Shown: piece after piece, positions 39,397 to 49,495 of the stretch
Numbering within the stretch: position 1 is the stretch's first letter
How the letters are laid out: the number at the start of each line of letters is the position of its first letter
Assembly: GCA_963729215.1 (NCBI GenBank)
Contig: CAVSND010000008.1
Location: 10,181 to 74,180 of the forward strand
Source: CAVQJU01 sp963729215
Lineage (GTDB): Bacteria; Acidobacteriota; Vicinamibacteria; Vicinamibacterales; CAVVIG01
Direction: 5' to 3'
DNA: 64,000 bases
The notes under the pieces: model-generated
What the model saw: only the letters and a program-made list of their open reading frames with translations
What the model was told of the DNA's origin: nothing
Databases searched by the model: none
Translations under genes and position numbers: made by a program

Positions 39397-40712
39397 ACAG
39401 AGCGAGGTAGTCGTGCGCGACCTCACGCATGAGGCGCGGCCTTGGAAGACGCTCGCGCCAGCGACAGATCGTGTCTCCGGGTGGCTCGCGACCTCGATCA
39501 GCGCAGCGGCGAGCCGGCCGACGTCGCCGGGCGGCACGAGCCTGGCGTTGAAGCCGTCCTCGAGCACCTCGGCCACGCCACCGACCGAAGCGGCGATGAC
39601 CGGCACACCGGCGGCCATCGCCTCCAGACCGGCGGTCGGACCACCCTCAGGCACCGCGAGGGACAACACAGCACGTCGTAGCTGGCGATCACGTCGGGAA
39701 TCGATGACGGCGACACGGCTTCGGCAACCATCACGCGCGTATCGCCCGAGAGACGCGCGGCGATGGCCGCCTTCGTGTCGCGATCGGCCTGGGTCTGGGC
39801 AGGCCCGCGAAACTCGACACGCATGGGGACGTCGCGCGGCACGCGCTGAATGGCGTCGGCCAGGTCGAGCACGCCCTTGATCGGATCGAGACGTCCCACG
39901 TATCCGATTCGAACCTGGCTTCGCGTCCGAACCTGGCCTCGCGGTTCGTCGTGCGGGCGACGCACGATCGATTCGCTGACGCCGAGGCGGTTCACGACCA
40001 CTTTCGCGGGGGGGCGCCGTTGGCGATGCACGATGTTCGCGGCGCGTTGCGTCAACACCACGAACCAGTCAACGGCGTCGAGCATCGCGCGCTGCCGGAG
40101 GCTGTTGCGTCGATGAGATCGGTCATCGCCATGGCGGTCCCCGCCGGTCCCGGCAACCGTCGTGCGAAGGCCGCCAGCCAGGGCGGCACCGCGGCGAGCG
40201 CGTGCGCGGCGCCCGGCCCCGCGCCCCGATGCTCCAGTTCGCATTCGGCGCATCGACGGGCGTCACCATGCCGTCGCACATCGTCCGGCCCTGCCACATG
40301 AGCGTGCCCCGCTGACACAGGAAGCCCAGGCTGCTCGAATGCGTGGTCGCGATGACGCGGCTGCCCGCCCGCTTCGCCGCAAGGATTTCCTGCAGCCCCA
40401 GCCCGGTCACGAACGTGTGGAAGTGGACGACGTCGGCACGAACTTCGCCCAGCCAGCGGTGGAAATGTTCGGCGCCGCGCACGGCCGCGTCGCCCTGAGC
40501 CTCGTCGCGGGTGGCGAGTGCCGGCACCGGATACGGAAGACCACGGAGCCATCGAATTGGTACGTCCTCGGATTCCGGACTCCCGGCTCGGGTGCGGCAA
40601 CAAGCACGTCGTGGCCGCAGGCCCTCAGATGACGCGCAAGCTCGGCGACGTAGATCTCTGTTCCGCCGATGCTGTCGGGGTAGTACCAGCCGACCGCCTG
40701 CACAATCTTCAT
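39386..40712 (-). CDS. Glycosyltransferase family 4, frameshifted
   Basis: ATG 40712 gives MKIVQAVGWYYPDSIGGTEIYVAELARHL, the classic GT4 acceptor-domain start. Other parts are LGEVRADVVHFHTFVTGLGL, VIATTHSSSLGFLCQRGTLM, VVNRLGVSESIV, VRIGYVGRLDPIKGVLDLADA, VMVAEAVSPSSIPDVIASYDVL, then EGGPTAGLEAMAAGVPVIAA and the end REVAHDYLALYAG. CDGM/C-rich segments around 40270 are typical of a subfamily with metal-like cysteines. Indels near 40540, 40130 and 39660. Confidence 0.65.
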
Positions 40713-40730
40713 GGACATCCGGGCTGCACG

Positions 40731-41458
40731 TTACGCCAGCGGTTTGCGGCACCGAATCGTGATGAGCACCGGGTAGCGCCGATCGTGCGACATCCAACTC
40801 GGCCGCGGCTCAGCTCTTCGTGGGCCAGCCCGTAAATCGCCGCAGCGGCGGCGAGGCAGTTGCCGTGCGCTTCGATGGTCACATCGCAGCCTGGCCATTC
40901 GCGCGTCGAGCATCGCCCGCCATCCCTCGGCCGTCAGGCGCCAGTAGTCGCCGCCTTCGGGAATCAGCGGCAGCAGGCCCGCCGCGGACAGCAGACGTCC
41001 CGCCCGGCCTGACGACGCGGAGCATCGTCCGCAGCGCGGGCTCGAGGTCTGGCAGGTGCTGCAGCGTATTCGGGAGCGAGAAAACAGTCGTAGTAGCCGC
41101 TCGGAATCTGCGGCGCATCCGCCAGGTCGCACGTGTACGTCGCGCGAAATCGCGGGTTGATGTCGACCGTGTGCGATTCGCGCACATTCTCGCCGAACCG
41201 TTTCGTGTACGACGGCAACTGCACTTCGAGGACCCGGCCTGTGATCAGGCGCGATGGCTGTCCAGAAACCTCTCTAGGTAGTAGCGATCGATCGGCGTGC
41301 CGCGATCGAAGCCGAACGTCGTCGAAAACGGCGCGGTGCGGCGCATGTTGCCCCAGCGCGGCAGCGGCAGATCCACGCATGACGCACCGCGCCAGCACGG
41401 TCAATCGCGGTCCGAAAATGGACTTCAGCCGCGCGCGCCCGGCGACGGCAGCAGTCAT
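40731..41458 (-). CDS. SAM-dependent methyltransferase, frameshifted
   Basis: ATG 41458 overlaps the upstream stop. The product has about 240 residues. Reconstructed parts are a GFDRGTPIDRYYLERFLDSH segment before motif I, ITGRVLEVQLPSYTKRFGENV, VDINPRFRATYTCDLADAPQ, YYDCFLLPNTLQHLPDLEPAL and the end LIPEGGDYWRLTAEGWRAML. This family, with the GTPIDRYY prelude, is common beside glycosyltransferases. Breaks near 41240, 41080 and 40960 look like indels. Likely sugar or lipid-carrier-linked intermediate methylation. Confidence 0.65.
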
Positions 41459-42424
41459 GGGTTGTCAGTCTCGCCACGGGGACGGGCCCAGGCGGGAACA
41501 GTGAATTCGCCGTCCGAGCCCAGCGGCGTGCCGGCGAACGCGTTCACGTCTCGGCGAGCGCAGGTACCGCAGCCAGTCGCGCGGCGCTCATACTCGAATA
41601 TCGAAGACGGTTCCAGGCGAACTCGAAGCGTCCGCGGCGCAGATCCTCGAGGGTACGCCGGGCCAGGTGATATGCGCGGTTGCGCCTCGCCTGCTCGCGC
41701 TCGTCAGGCGTGAGCGGGCAATCCGGTCGTCCAGCGCGCGCCACACGAGCCCGGGAAGCCGCGCGTACTGCTGCTGGCTCTTCGCGCTCTGGAATTCCTG
41801 CTGCGGGTGCAGCCGGTACCAGAAGAGATCGGCCGGCAGCAGCAGCACATTTTCGGTCTTGCAGGCCCGCATCCAGAACAGGTGATCCGATGCGACGCCC
41901 TCGTTGGACGAACCCGCCAAGCCTGCGAAATACTTCGGATCTGAATAGCGCGCCCGACCGGCCCGCAGGAGAACAGGCCCTCGCCCAGGAACTCTCGCTG
42001 GTAGGCCATCCGCGGCGTCAGCAGCATCGGGCAGGGGCCGCCCGACCACGCTGAATCCGCTCGACAGCCCGAACGCCGGCCCGCGGTTCAGCCCGCAGCA
42101 TCGACACCATCACCTCGAGGCAATGCGGGTACATCGAGATCGTCGGAATCGTGGTACTTGAACAGCGAACCGCGCGCGAGTTCCGCGGCGCGATTGCGAT
42201 TGGGGTAATCGCCGAGATTGCGTTCGTTGATCACGACGCGCACCCGCGAGTCAAGACGCTCGTACGCGCGGGCAATCGCCACGGTGCCGTCCGCCGAGCC
42301 GTCATCAACGATGACCAGCTCGAAATCCGTGAACGTCTGCCGCGAGAACGCTTTCGATTGCCGCGGCGACAAACCTCTCGCGGTTGTAGGACGTCATGAG
42401 CACGCTGACGAGCGGCGCGGTCAT
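41455..42424 (-). CDS. Glycosyltransferase family 2, frameshifted
   Basis: ATG 42424 overlaps the upstream stop (ATGA) and starts MTAPLVSVLMTSYNRERFVAAAIESVLA, the GT2 nucleotide-binding start. Next come FTDFELVIVDDGSADGTVAIA and YHDSDDLD, the DxD-type metal site, then SDHLFWMRACKTENVLLLP (the catalytic ED-like region), FWYRLHPQQEF and a C-terminal helical tail. The end near DGEFTVPAWARPRGE-type sequence overlaps the methyltransferase start. Several indels (near 42370, 42120, 42030 and 41570). Inverting GT-A enzyme; sugar unknown. Confidence 0.65.
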
Positions 42425-43616
42425 TGGCGCGTGGCCCGCGAGACTGGCGCAGCATGCGCACCAGCGCATTGGGAATCCACGGGCGGTCGAGGCGGCTGCC
42501 GTAGTGCAGCGTCGCAGACGCCGCGAGCGGCTTGTAGAGCTCGGCGTACCGGGCGTACAGCGCCTGGTAGTCCGCCGCGCGGCGGCGTGACCTCGAAGCG
42601 CGTCTCGACAGTTCGACGCGCCGCCACGCTCATGCGTTCGAGCCGCGGCCGATCGCCATCGAGGCGCGGCAATCGCCCCGGCGAAGCCGGCGACATCGCC
42701 GACCGCGGGCATCAGCCCGTCGACGCCGGCCGTCACCATGTCGGGCACGCCGCTGTCGATACGGCTGACGACCGGCACGACACCGCAGCCCATCGCCTCG
42801 AGAAGCCCGACCGGGAGCCCTTCGAAGCGCGTCGGCAGCACGAAGACGTCGTGGTCGGCCAGGCGGTCGATCGTCTCTGCGTTGGTCAGCGCGCCGACGA
42901 TATCGCACCGACTGCGGACTCCGGCCACGCCGCGCGCAGCCTGCCGGCCTCGGGACCATCGCCGATGATCGTCCACGTGGCGTCGATGATCGGTCGCGCA
43001 GCGCTGCCGCGATTGGCGGCAGATCGAAGACGCCCTTGTCTGCGATCCAGACGACCCGCGAAAACCAGCCGAAGCGGCCCGGCCGCCGTCCGGCGCATGC
43101 GCCGTGGCAGCGGAATGCCGAACGGAATGTAGTGGATGCTCTCGGCACGATGCGGCAGACGCTCGAGCAGCTGTTCATGCATCCGCCGGCTGATGGCGAC
43201 GTACGCGTGAACGACGCGATCGTGCTTGACGGCCAGATCGTAGTAGTAGTCGTAGTCGCCGTGCAGAATGAACACGACCGCGCGGCCGACGTCGTGCACC
43301 GAGAGCATGGCCAGGTCGAGCAGGTCGCCGGCCACGACGATCCCCGGGCCCGGGTGGAATCGCGCTGGCTAGCCGGCGCATGACGGCGTAGAGATTCTCG
43401 ACCGGCAGCGTGTACTCGACCGTGGTCTGGCTGTCGCATGGCAAGCGGCTGCAGGAACCGGGCGTCGCCGCTGAGGCGGTTGTGCGTGAGCACGACGTGA
43501 TACGCGAGACCGTCCGGCTGCCGATACGCCAGCAGGTTCGCGATGACGCTCATCATCCCGCCCATCTTGTCGGGGGCAACGTACACGACGCTCGGTTGGG
43601 CGTCATGCGTCTCCAC
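42421..43616 (-). CDS. Glycosyltransferase family 4, frameshifted
   Basis: Start GTG 43616 (VETHDAQPSVVYVAPDKMGGMMSVIANLL). The product has about 400 residues: YHVVLTHNRLSGDARFLQPL, DLAMLSVHDVGRAVVFILHGD, YVAISRRMHEQLLERLP, LVFAGRLD, TIIGDGPEAGRL, then DIVGALTNAETIDRLADHDV and VLPTRFEGLPVGLLEAMGCG (E-x7-E). The C-terminus is a methionine/arginine-rich tail ending at 42421. Indels near 43440, 43350, 42960 and 42680. It overlaps the FkbM gene end as drawn, which suggests that end is also shifted. Confidence 0.65.
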
Positions 43617-44527
43617 GCGCGGACGGTCATCGACCAGACGAGCGCTTTGCCGGGAAACGGCGTGCCCGGCAGCGAAACGGGTGGACGCCACGGTTGCGGC
43701 ACGAACTCGTCCACGGCGTAGGTGAAGCCCGTGCGGGTCAGCAACTCGAGCACGCGCGGCGCCTGACGGTGGCGCGGATCGAACTCGTGCAGGTCCAACA
43801 CCATCGCACGGACACGGGCCAGCGCCGGCTCGCAGTCGGCGAGCACGGCGTCTTCGGCGCCCTCGATGTCGAGCTTCAGCAGGTCGATGCGGCCGTTCGG
43901 GTCGCGCTCGATGAGGTCGCGCAGGCGGAGGCTCGGGACGTCGACGGCCGTTCCGCCGACGGCGCCCGAGAGCGTGCCGATCATGCCGGAATCGCTGCCG
44001 TCGGCCTGGAACGTCACGCGTCCGTCAGCCGTCCACAGGGCCGCGTGGACGGTTTCGACGTCCGCGGCACGGTTGGCGTCGAGGTTGGCCCGGAGAATCT
44101 TGAAAAGGGCCGGGTCGGCTTCATACGCCGTGATCCGGGCCGAGGGACACCGGCGCTTGAAGAACAGGCTGGCCAGGCCGACGTTGGCGCCGCAATCGAG
44201 AATCCGCGGCGCCGCCGAGTCGGCGCGATACTCGAGCGCGCCATCGACGAAGATGTCGTGCCACTCGCGGGCAGAAGCTGAGCAGGTCGGCGTACTGGAG
44301 CTCGTAGTCGAGCATGCGAATGGAGCCGGGCGTGAAGCGAGGCACGCTGCGCGCGCGCATTCCTGCGCGTGGCGCCACGCGGCGACTTCCGGCGAGGGAA
44401 ACAGCTGACGGTGCGCGGCGCGAGCGCCTCGCCGCATGAGACGAACCCAGTGAATCATCGTTTGTACGAGCGCGGCGCGCGTGGAGAGGTAGTTGAGGTG
44501 GGAGGGCGTTCGCTCGGGCGGTCTCAC
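43553..44527 (-). CDS. FkbM-family methyltransferase
   Basis: The product has about 320 residues from 44527 (MRPPERTPSHLNYLSTRAAL). Two compensating frame changes (near 44370 and 44270) hide the segment RMLDYELQYADLLSFC, which the alternative frame supplies. The core is clear: ILDCGANVGLASLFFKRRCP (motif I), ITAYEADPALFKILRANL, IDLLKLDIEGAEDAVLADCE (acidic catalytic segment) and MVLDLHEFDPRHRQ. FkbM enzymes O-methylate sugars or polyketides. The true end is probably near 43604, where a shift would give a stop just before the next start. Confidence 0.75.
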   Translation of the reverse strand: MRPPERTPSHLNYLSTRAALVQTMIHWVRLMRRGARAAHRQLFPSPEVAAWRHAQECARAACLASRPAPFACSTTSSSTPTCSASAREWHDIFVDGALEYRADSAAPRILDCGANVGLASLFFKRRCPSARITAYEADPALFKILRANLDANRAADVETVHAALWTADGRVTFQADGSDSGMIGTLSGAVGGTAVDVPSLRLRDLIERDPNGRIDLLKLDIEGAEDAVLADCEPALARVRAMVLDLHEFDPRHRQAPRVLELLTRTGFTYAVDEFVPQPWRPPVSLPGTPFPGKALVWSMTVRAWRRMTPNRASCTLPPTRWAG

Positions 44528-44613
44528 TGATTCAACGATCCCGAGCGCGCGAGCGGCTCTCCGTGAGCGCTGGCGTCGGAATGGTGTTTGGTCGACTCAG
44601 GCTGTCGGAACGC

Positions 44614-45855
44614 TCACCGGCGACGTCGAGGTTCGAGCGTCCAGCGGCAGCGCACGTGCACCAGACCCTGGCGTCCGCCGTTCGCGTAGAGCACGGACGG
44701 GCCGTGCTCGAGTGAAAACGACAGTGCCGGCTCCTGCTGCATCGAACATCTCGCCGGCGTCCCACACGTAAACCGCCAGGTGGTAGTCGCCCGCCAGCAG
44801 CGTGTCGGCCGGGAGCATGATGGAGACGTCGTACTCACCCGCCTCGGCGGGCAACGGCGATTGACACGTCGTCGGTGCGGCTGGTGAACACCACCGTGCC
44901 GTCGCCGGCAAGGACGCCCAGGCTGACCTTGATGCCCGACCGCACCTCGGGGAGGACGAAGCGGATGCGGAATCCGAAGGCGTCGGTATTGAGCGGTTTG
45001 GCGATCGGCTGTCCACGTTCGTCCACGAGATGGGCTTCGAGCAGCTGCGGACGCCCCGTTCGGCGGTCGGCGCGGTAGCGGACATATGAGTCGCTGCCGA
45101 GGTAGCGGGCCACAATCGAGCCGGATGGGACCGTTGCCGACCAGCCGCCCCTGCTCGAGCAGGATGGCCGAGGTCGCGAGGCGCTGGACGGCGGCCATGT
45201 TGTGGCTGACGAACAGCACCGTGCGCCCGCTCCTGGCCACGTCGTCCATCTTGCCCAGACATTTCTGCTGAAACCGCGCATCGCCCACCGCCAGCACCTC
45301 GTCGACGATCAGGATCTCGGGCTCGAGGTGCGCGGCCACGGCGAACGCCAGCCGCACGTACATGCCGCTGGAGTAGTACTTCACGGCCGTGTCGATGAAC
45401 TGTTCGACTTCGGCGAACGCGACGATCTGGTCGAACTTCCGTTCGATTTCCGACCGCTTCATGCCGAGGATCGCGCCGTTCAGGAAGATGTTCTCGCGGC
45501 CGGTCAACTCGGGATGGAAGCCGGTGCCGACTTCGAGGAGCGATCCGACGCGGCCGACGATGCGCGCGCGGCCGCGCGTCGGCGTCGTGATGCGCGACAG
45601 AATCTTCAGCAGCGTCGACTTGCCCGCGCCGTTGCCGCCGATGATGCCGACGACCTCTCCCGCGCGATCTCGAACGACACGTCGTCGAGTGCCCAGAACT
45701 CGGTGGCATCGGGCGGCTTCGGTCCGCGGGCGCTCCACGCTGTCGACATGAAGCGGGTCATGGCGTCGCGCAACGTGAGGTAGCGTCGCACGCTGCCGCG
45801 CGCCGAGCCGATAGCGCTTGGCCAGATGCTCGACGCGAATGACGATATCGGTCAT
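44614..45855 (-). CDS. ABC-2 polysaccharide exporter ATPase (Wzt-like) with C-terminal carbohydrate-binding domain
   Basis: ATG 45855 gives MTDIVIRVEHLAKRYRLG. The product has about 415 residues. Nucleotide-binding domain: Walker A GIIGGNGAGKSTLLKIL, signature YYSSGMYVRLAFAVAAHL, Walker B EILIVDEVLAVGD and the H-loop VLFVSHNMAAV. The C-terminal Wzt_C-like beta-sandwich (RPQLLEAHLVDERGQPI, GIKVSLGVLAGDGTVVFTS, LLAGDYHLAVYVWDAGEMFD) recognises the modified end of the polymer. Breaks near 45790, 45660, 45120, 44860 and 44750 look like indels. It works with the adjacent permease at 45866. Confidence 0.8.
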   Translation of the reverse strand: MTDIVIRVEHLAKRYRLGARQRATLPHVARRHDPLHVDSVERPRTEAARCHRVLGTRRRVVRDRAGEVVGIIGGNGAGKSTLLKILSRITTPTRGRARIVGRVGSLLEVGTGFHPELTGRENIFLNGAILGMKRSEIERKFDQIVAFAEVEQFIDTAVKYYSSGMYVRLAFAVAAHLEPEILIVDEVLAVGDARFQQKCLGKMDDVARSGRTVLFVSHNMAAVQRLATSAILLEQGRLVGNGPIRLDCGPLPRQRLICPLPRRPPNGASAAARSPSRGRTWTADRQTAQYRRLRIPHPLRPPRGAVGHQGQPGRPCRRRHGGVHQPHRRRVNRRCPPRRVSTTSPSCSRPTRCWRATTTWRFTCGTPARCSMQQEPALSFSLEHGPSVLYANGGRQGLVHVRCRWTLEPRRRR

Positions 45856-45865
45856 GCAGCGGTCG

Positions 45866-46699
45866 TCAGATGGAGTCGGCGAATGTGCCTTCCGCCGAGC
45901 GGAAGTAGAAGAGGCCCGCCGCCAGCAGCACGACGATGACGAGGGCCGAGGCGAGGATGATCGGCCCGGGCGCCCGACCGCCCACCAGCGCCCAGCGAAA
46001 CCCTTCGACGACGCCCGTCATCGGGTTGAGGCCGTAGAGCACGCGCCATCTTCCGGCACGAGCGACGCGGGGTAGGCGACCGGCGTCGCGAACATCCAGA
46101 ACTGCATCGCAAACGGCACGACGTAGCGGACGTCGCGGTACCGGACCGTCAGCGTCGCGAGGACGAGCGACACGGCGAATGCGCTGACGACGGCGAGCGC
46201 AATCAGTGCCGGCAGCCAGACAATCGCCGCGCCGGGCACGACGTGGTACCACCACAGCAGCGCGACGAGCGTCGAGCAGCGCGAACCCGAAATCGACGAG
46301 CGGCGTCACGACGGCCGCGAGCGGAATCAGCAGCCGCGGAAAGTACACCTTGGAGATCAGCTGTTGACTGGCGACGACCGAGGCGGATGCGCCACTGACC
46401 GCCGTCGCGAAGTACGTCCAGGGGACGAGCGCCACGAACGAAAACAGGGGATACGGAATGCCGTCCGACGGGACGTGCGCGAGGCGGCCGAGGAACACCG
46501 AGAAGACCGCCATGGTCATCACGGGCTGCAGAATCGCCCACGCGGCGCCGAGCACGGTCTGCTTGTAGCGCACCTTGATGTCGCGCCACACCAGGAAGTA
46601 GAGCAGTTCGCGGTACGCGGCCAGCTCACGAAAATCAAGCCGACGCAGACCCGTCGCCGGCTCAATCTCGACGACGACAGTCGTCGCGTCAGCGCTCAC
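45866..46699 (-). CDS. ABC-2 polysaccharide exporter permease (Wzm-like)
   Basis: The product has about 278 residues from GTG 46699, overlapping the asparagine synthetase stop by 4 bases. It begins with a cytoplasmic amphipathic part and YFLVWRDIKVRYKQTVLGAAW, the ABC-2 signature, then VMTMAVFSVFLGRLAHV, VPWTYFATAVSGASASVVAS and the gating region YFPRLLIPLAAVV. Two compensating indels (near 46275 and 46060) hide IVWLPALIALAVVSAFAVSL. It ends in YGLNPMTGVVEGFRWALVGG and a last membrane helix. It forms the inner-membrane channel for the polysaccharide with the Wzt-like ATPase. Confidence 0.8.
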   Translation of the reverse strand: MSADATTVVVEIEPATGLRRLDFRELAAYRELLYFLVWRDIKVRYKQTVLGAAWAILQPVMTMAVFSVFLGRLAHVPSDGIPYPLFSFVALVPWTYFATAVSGASASVVASQQLISKVYFPRLLIPLAAVVTPLVDFGFALLDARRAAVVVPRRARRGDCLAAGTDCARRRQRIRRVARPRDADGPVPRRPLRRAVCDAVLDVRDAGRLPRVARAGRWRVLYGLNPMTGVVEGFRWALVGGRAPGPIILASALVIVVLLAAGLFYFRSAEGTFADSI

Positions 46700-48605
46700 A
46701 GGGCCTCTCCTCGTTCAAGAAAATGTCCCAGGACGGCAAGGCCCCACGGACGGCTCCAGTGGGACAGCACCTCTGCGCCACGACGTCCACACCCGATCGG
46801 ACGCGTCTTGCGTGATCCATCCGGCGTCGGACAATCGCTGCATCCCGTCCTGCACGAACGGACCGAGCTCACCAGCGATCCAGCGGCCGAACGGCAGCGT
46901 GAAACCTTGTTTCGGATGCCGCGTGATCGCGTCCGGCAGCGGACGCTCGAGCGTGCCGGCGAGTAAGCTGCTTGCCGCGCATCAGGCCGGGGTGGAACGC
47001 CAGGTGCGGCCAGACGCATTGGACGAGCTCGTGATCGACAAAGGGCACGCGCACTTCGAGGCCGTGGGCCATCGACATCACGTCGACGTCGCGCAGCAGC
47101 TGCGAGCCCAGATAGAGACGGCTTTCGAGTCGAGCCACGGAGGCCGGCGGCCGTTCGGGCCCCGCAGCAGAGAGCAGCCCGCGTTCCGCTGTCTGAACCT
47201 GTTCGACCGCGTCCCGCCAGACGGAACCGTCGCGCCATGCCGGACCGGCGAACGCGGCGACTTCATCCGGCAGAAAGAATCCGCGCTGCACGCGATAGGC
47301 CTCAACCAGATCGCCATTGGTGGAGGCGAAGTGACGCCAACGGGCCTGGAGGCGCTCGGGCATGAATGCGCCGGCCAGCGATCCCATGGCCGGCCAGAGC
47401 GGGCCCGCGAGACTCTTGACCGCGAGCGCCCGCGGCAGCCGCGTGAAGGACGGGTAGCCGCCGAACAGCTCGTCTCCCCCGGCGCCGGACAGCACGGCTT
47501 TGATGCCGGTGTCGGCCACGGCGCGCGAGACGTAGTACGAGTTCACGGCGTCGATCGTCGGCTGATCGAGACGCGAGACCACGGCCGGCAGTTCGCGCGC
47601 GATCGTCGACGGATCCAGGTGCAGCTCGTGGTGCGTGGTACCGAAAAGCGTGGCCACCGTCCGGGCACGTTCCGCTTCCGACGACTCATCGTCGAAGCCA
47701 ACAGTGAACGTCTGCAGATTCGACGCGCCGATCGACGCGGCGCAGGACACGAGCGCGCCCGAGTCGATGCCGCCGGAGAGAAACACGCCGACGGGGACGT
47801 CGGCGACGAGATGCGCGCGAACGCTCTCGCGGACCGCGGGCGCGATTTCGGCACGAAACGCATCGACGTGACCGGAGGTCGAGGCATGGCGCGAGTTGAC
47901 GTCGCACGTGTACGCGGTGCGGACGTCCGCGAACACACCGCGCTCCTCGCGGCCGTCGAGCCACCAGCGCCGCCATGTACCCGGTTCCAGCATTTCCACG
48001 CCGCGCTGCCAGGTGAGCGGCGGCGGGACACTGCCCCACTGCAGAAACGCGAGGATGCCGGCTGGCGAGATCTCGCTGGAGGTGAGTTTCGCCGCGCGGA
48101 GCGCGCCCAGCTCCGATGCGAAGGCGATGCGGCGCGCATCGGCCGCGACATACAACGGCTTGATGCCGAATCGGTCCCTGGCCAGGAGCAGCGAACGCTC
48201 CGCAGAATCCCAGCAGGCAAACGCGAACATCCCACGGGCATCCGACAGGCGTGAAGGGCCGCCGCGCGACACGAGGCGAAGCAGGACTTCGGTGTCGCTG
48301 CCGGTCACGAAGCGCTCGCCGTGCGCCTGGAGGTCGGCTCGCAGGGCACGGTAGTTGTAAACCTCGCCGTTGAACACGATATGGAAGCGCCGGTCCGGCG
48401 TCGCCATCGGCTGGATGCCGCCCGGGCCGGGGTCGATGATCGCAAGGCGCCTGTGGACGAGCAGGACGTTGCCGTCCGGTCCCTCCCACTCGCCCGATCC
48501 GTCGGGACCACGGTGGGCCAACGCACGGCCGAGCGAGACGGCAAGCGCAGGGACGTCGCCGGTCAGACGACCCTCGCGCTGCAACACGCCCGCGAAACCA
48601 CACAT
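46696..48605 (-). CDS. Glutamine-hydrolysing asparagine synthetase (AsnB-like) of the polysaccharide locus
   Basis: The product has about 635 residues from ATG 48605. MCGFAGVLQREG carries the catalytic Cys2 of the Ntn-glutaminase domain, RRLAIIDP and HIVFNGEVYNYRALR bind glutamine, and the synthetase domain has VGVFLSGGIDSGALV and AVLSGAGGDELFGGYPSF. Only one break, near 46960, shifts the last 85 residues. In surface polysaccharide clusters such enzymes amidate uronic acids or act on amino sugars. Unlike the lasso cyclase at 18703, it keeps Cys2, so it is a true glutamine-dependent enzyme. Confidence 0.85.
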
Positions 48606-48622
48606 CTACGAAATGCTGGACA

Positions 48623-49462
48623 TCAGAAGAATCGGTTGCGGATCGTGATCGTGTCGTTGGGCTGGACTTTGTCTTCGAGCGTCACCTTGACGTCGGTGCT
48701 CTTGCCGTTCACGAGGCGCGTGACCGTGATGCCGCGATCGGACCCGCGCTCGCTGAGGCCGCCTGCCATCGCGATCGCCTGCTGAATGGTCGTACCGGGC
48801 TCGAGCACATAGGGGCCCCCGTTGCGCACCTGGCCGGTGATGAAGAACGTCTGCGCCTTGGGGACGTTGATGATGTCTCCGTCCTGAAGCCCGACGTCCC
48901 TGCCTTTGCCGAGCTCCAGATCCTTCCAATTGACCCGGACGACTTCGGAATCGCCGGTGCCGCCAGGCGGCCTGGGGTGCGCGATGGTCAGTTCGCTGCT
49001 GGCGGAGGGTGTGGCCGAACCGGCGGCCGCGAGCGCCTCGAGCAGCGTCATGGCGCCGGTCATCGTGATCTTGCCGGGCTGACGCACTTCGCCGCTCACG
49101 AGCACGCTCTGGCTCTTGAACTCGCCGATTTCCGCCCGCACCTGAGGGTTCTTGATGAAGCCCGCCGAGAGCAGCGTGCGGATGCGATCCTGCAGCTCCT
49201 GAAGAGTCATCCCGCCCGCCATGACGCGACCGATGTAGGGGAACGTGATGAAGCCATCCCCGTCGACACGGTAGCTGTTGGTCAACTCGGCCTCGTCGAA
49301 GACCGTGATTTTCAGCAGGTCCTGGGGGCCGATCATGTACCGGGCCGGCGCCGCGGCGGCTGTGGGCTCGGGCCGAGTTGGCGACCCTGCGGCGGGCGGT
49401 GCCGGCGTCTGCGTCTGCTGCGCGAGCAGCGCGGCGAACAGGAAAGAGATCAGTAGATTCAT
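48623..49462 (-). CDS. Polysaccharide export protein (Wza/BexD family)
   Basis: The 279-residue intact protein starts at ATG 49462 and has a signal peptide (MNLLISFLFAALLAQ) without an obvious lipobox Cys. The Poly_export domain starts YMIGPQDLLKITVFDEAEL, followed by VDGDGFITFPYIGRVMAGG and two SLBB domains (VLVSGEVRQPGKITM and FFITGQVRNGGPYVLEPG). It forms the outer-membrane translocation pore. It is the first gene of the 35-kb minus-strand run and lies 33 bases downstream of the regulator. Confidence 0.9.
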   Translation of the reverse strand: MNLLISFLFAALLAQQTQTPAPPAAGSPTRPEPTAAAAPARYMIGPQDLLKITVFDEAELTNSYRVDGDGFITFPYIGRVMAGGMTLQELQDRIRTLLSAGFIKNPQVRAEIGEFKSQSVLVSGEVRQPGKITMTGAMTLLEALAAAGSATPSASSELTIAHPRPPGGTGDSEVVRVNWKDLELGKGRDVGLQDGDIINVPKAQTFFITGQVRNGGPYVLEPGTTIQQAIAMAGGLSERGSDRGITVTRLVNGKSTDVKVTLEDKVQPNDTITIRNRFF

Positions 49463-49495
49463 GGAGCTGTTCCGTTTAACAGTGGTGCGTACACA

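Noticed and set aside
13857..46699. Pseudogenisation of the polysaccharide and lasso genes
   Set aside because: Frames resume in register with family motifs and gene junction overlaps are intact; the same indels affect essential genes, so error is more likely.
46696..48605. Second lasso cyclase
   Set aside because: This asparagine synthetase keeps Cys2 and the glutamine-binding motifs and has no B1/B2 or precursor beside it; it fits polysaccharide modification.
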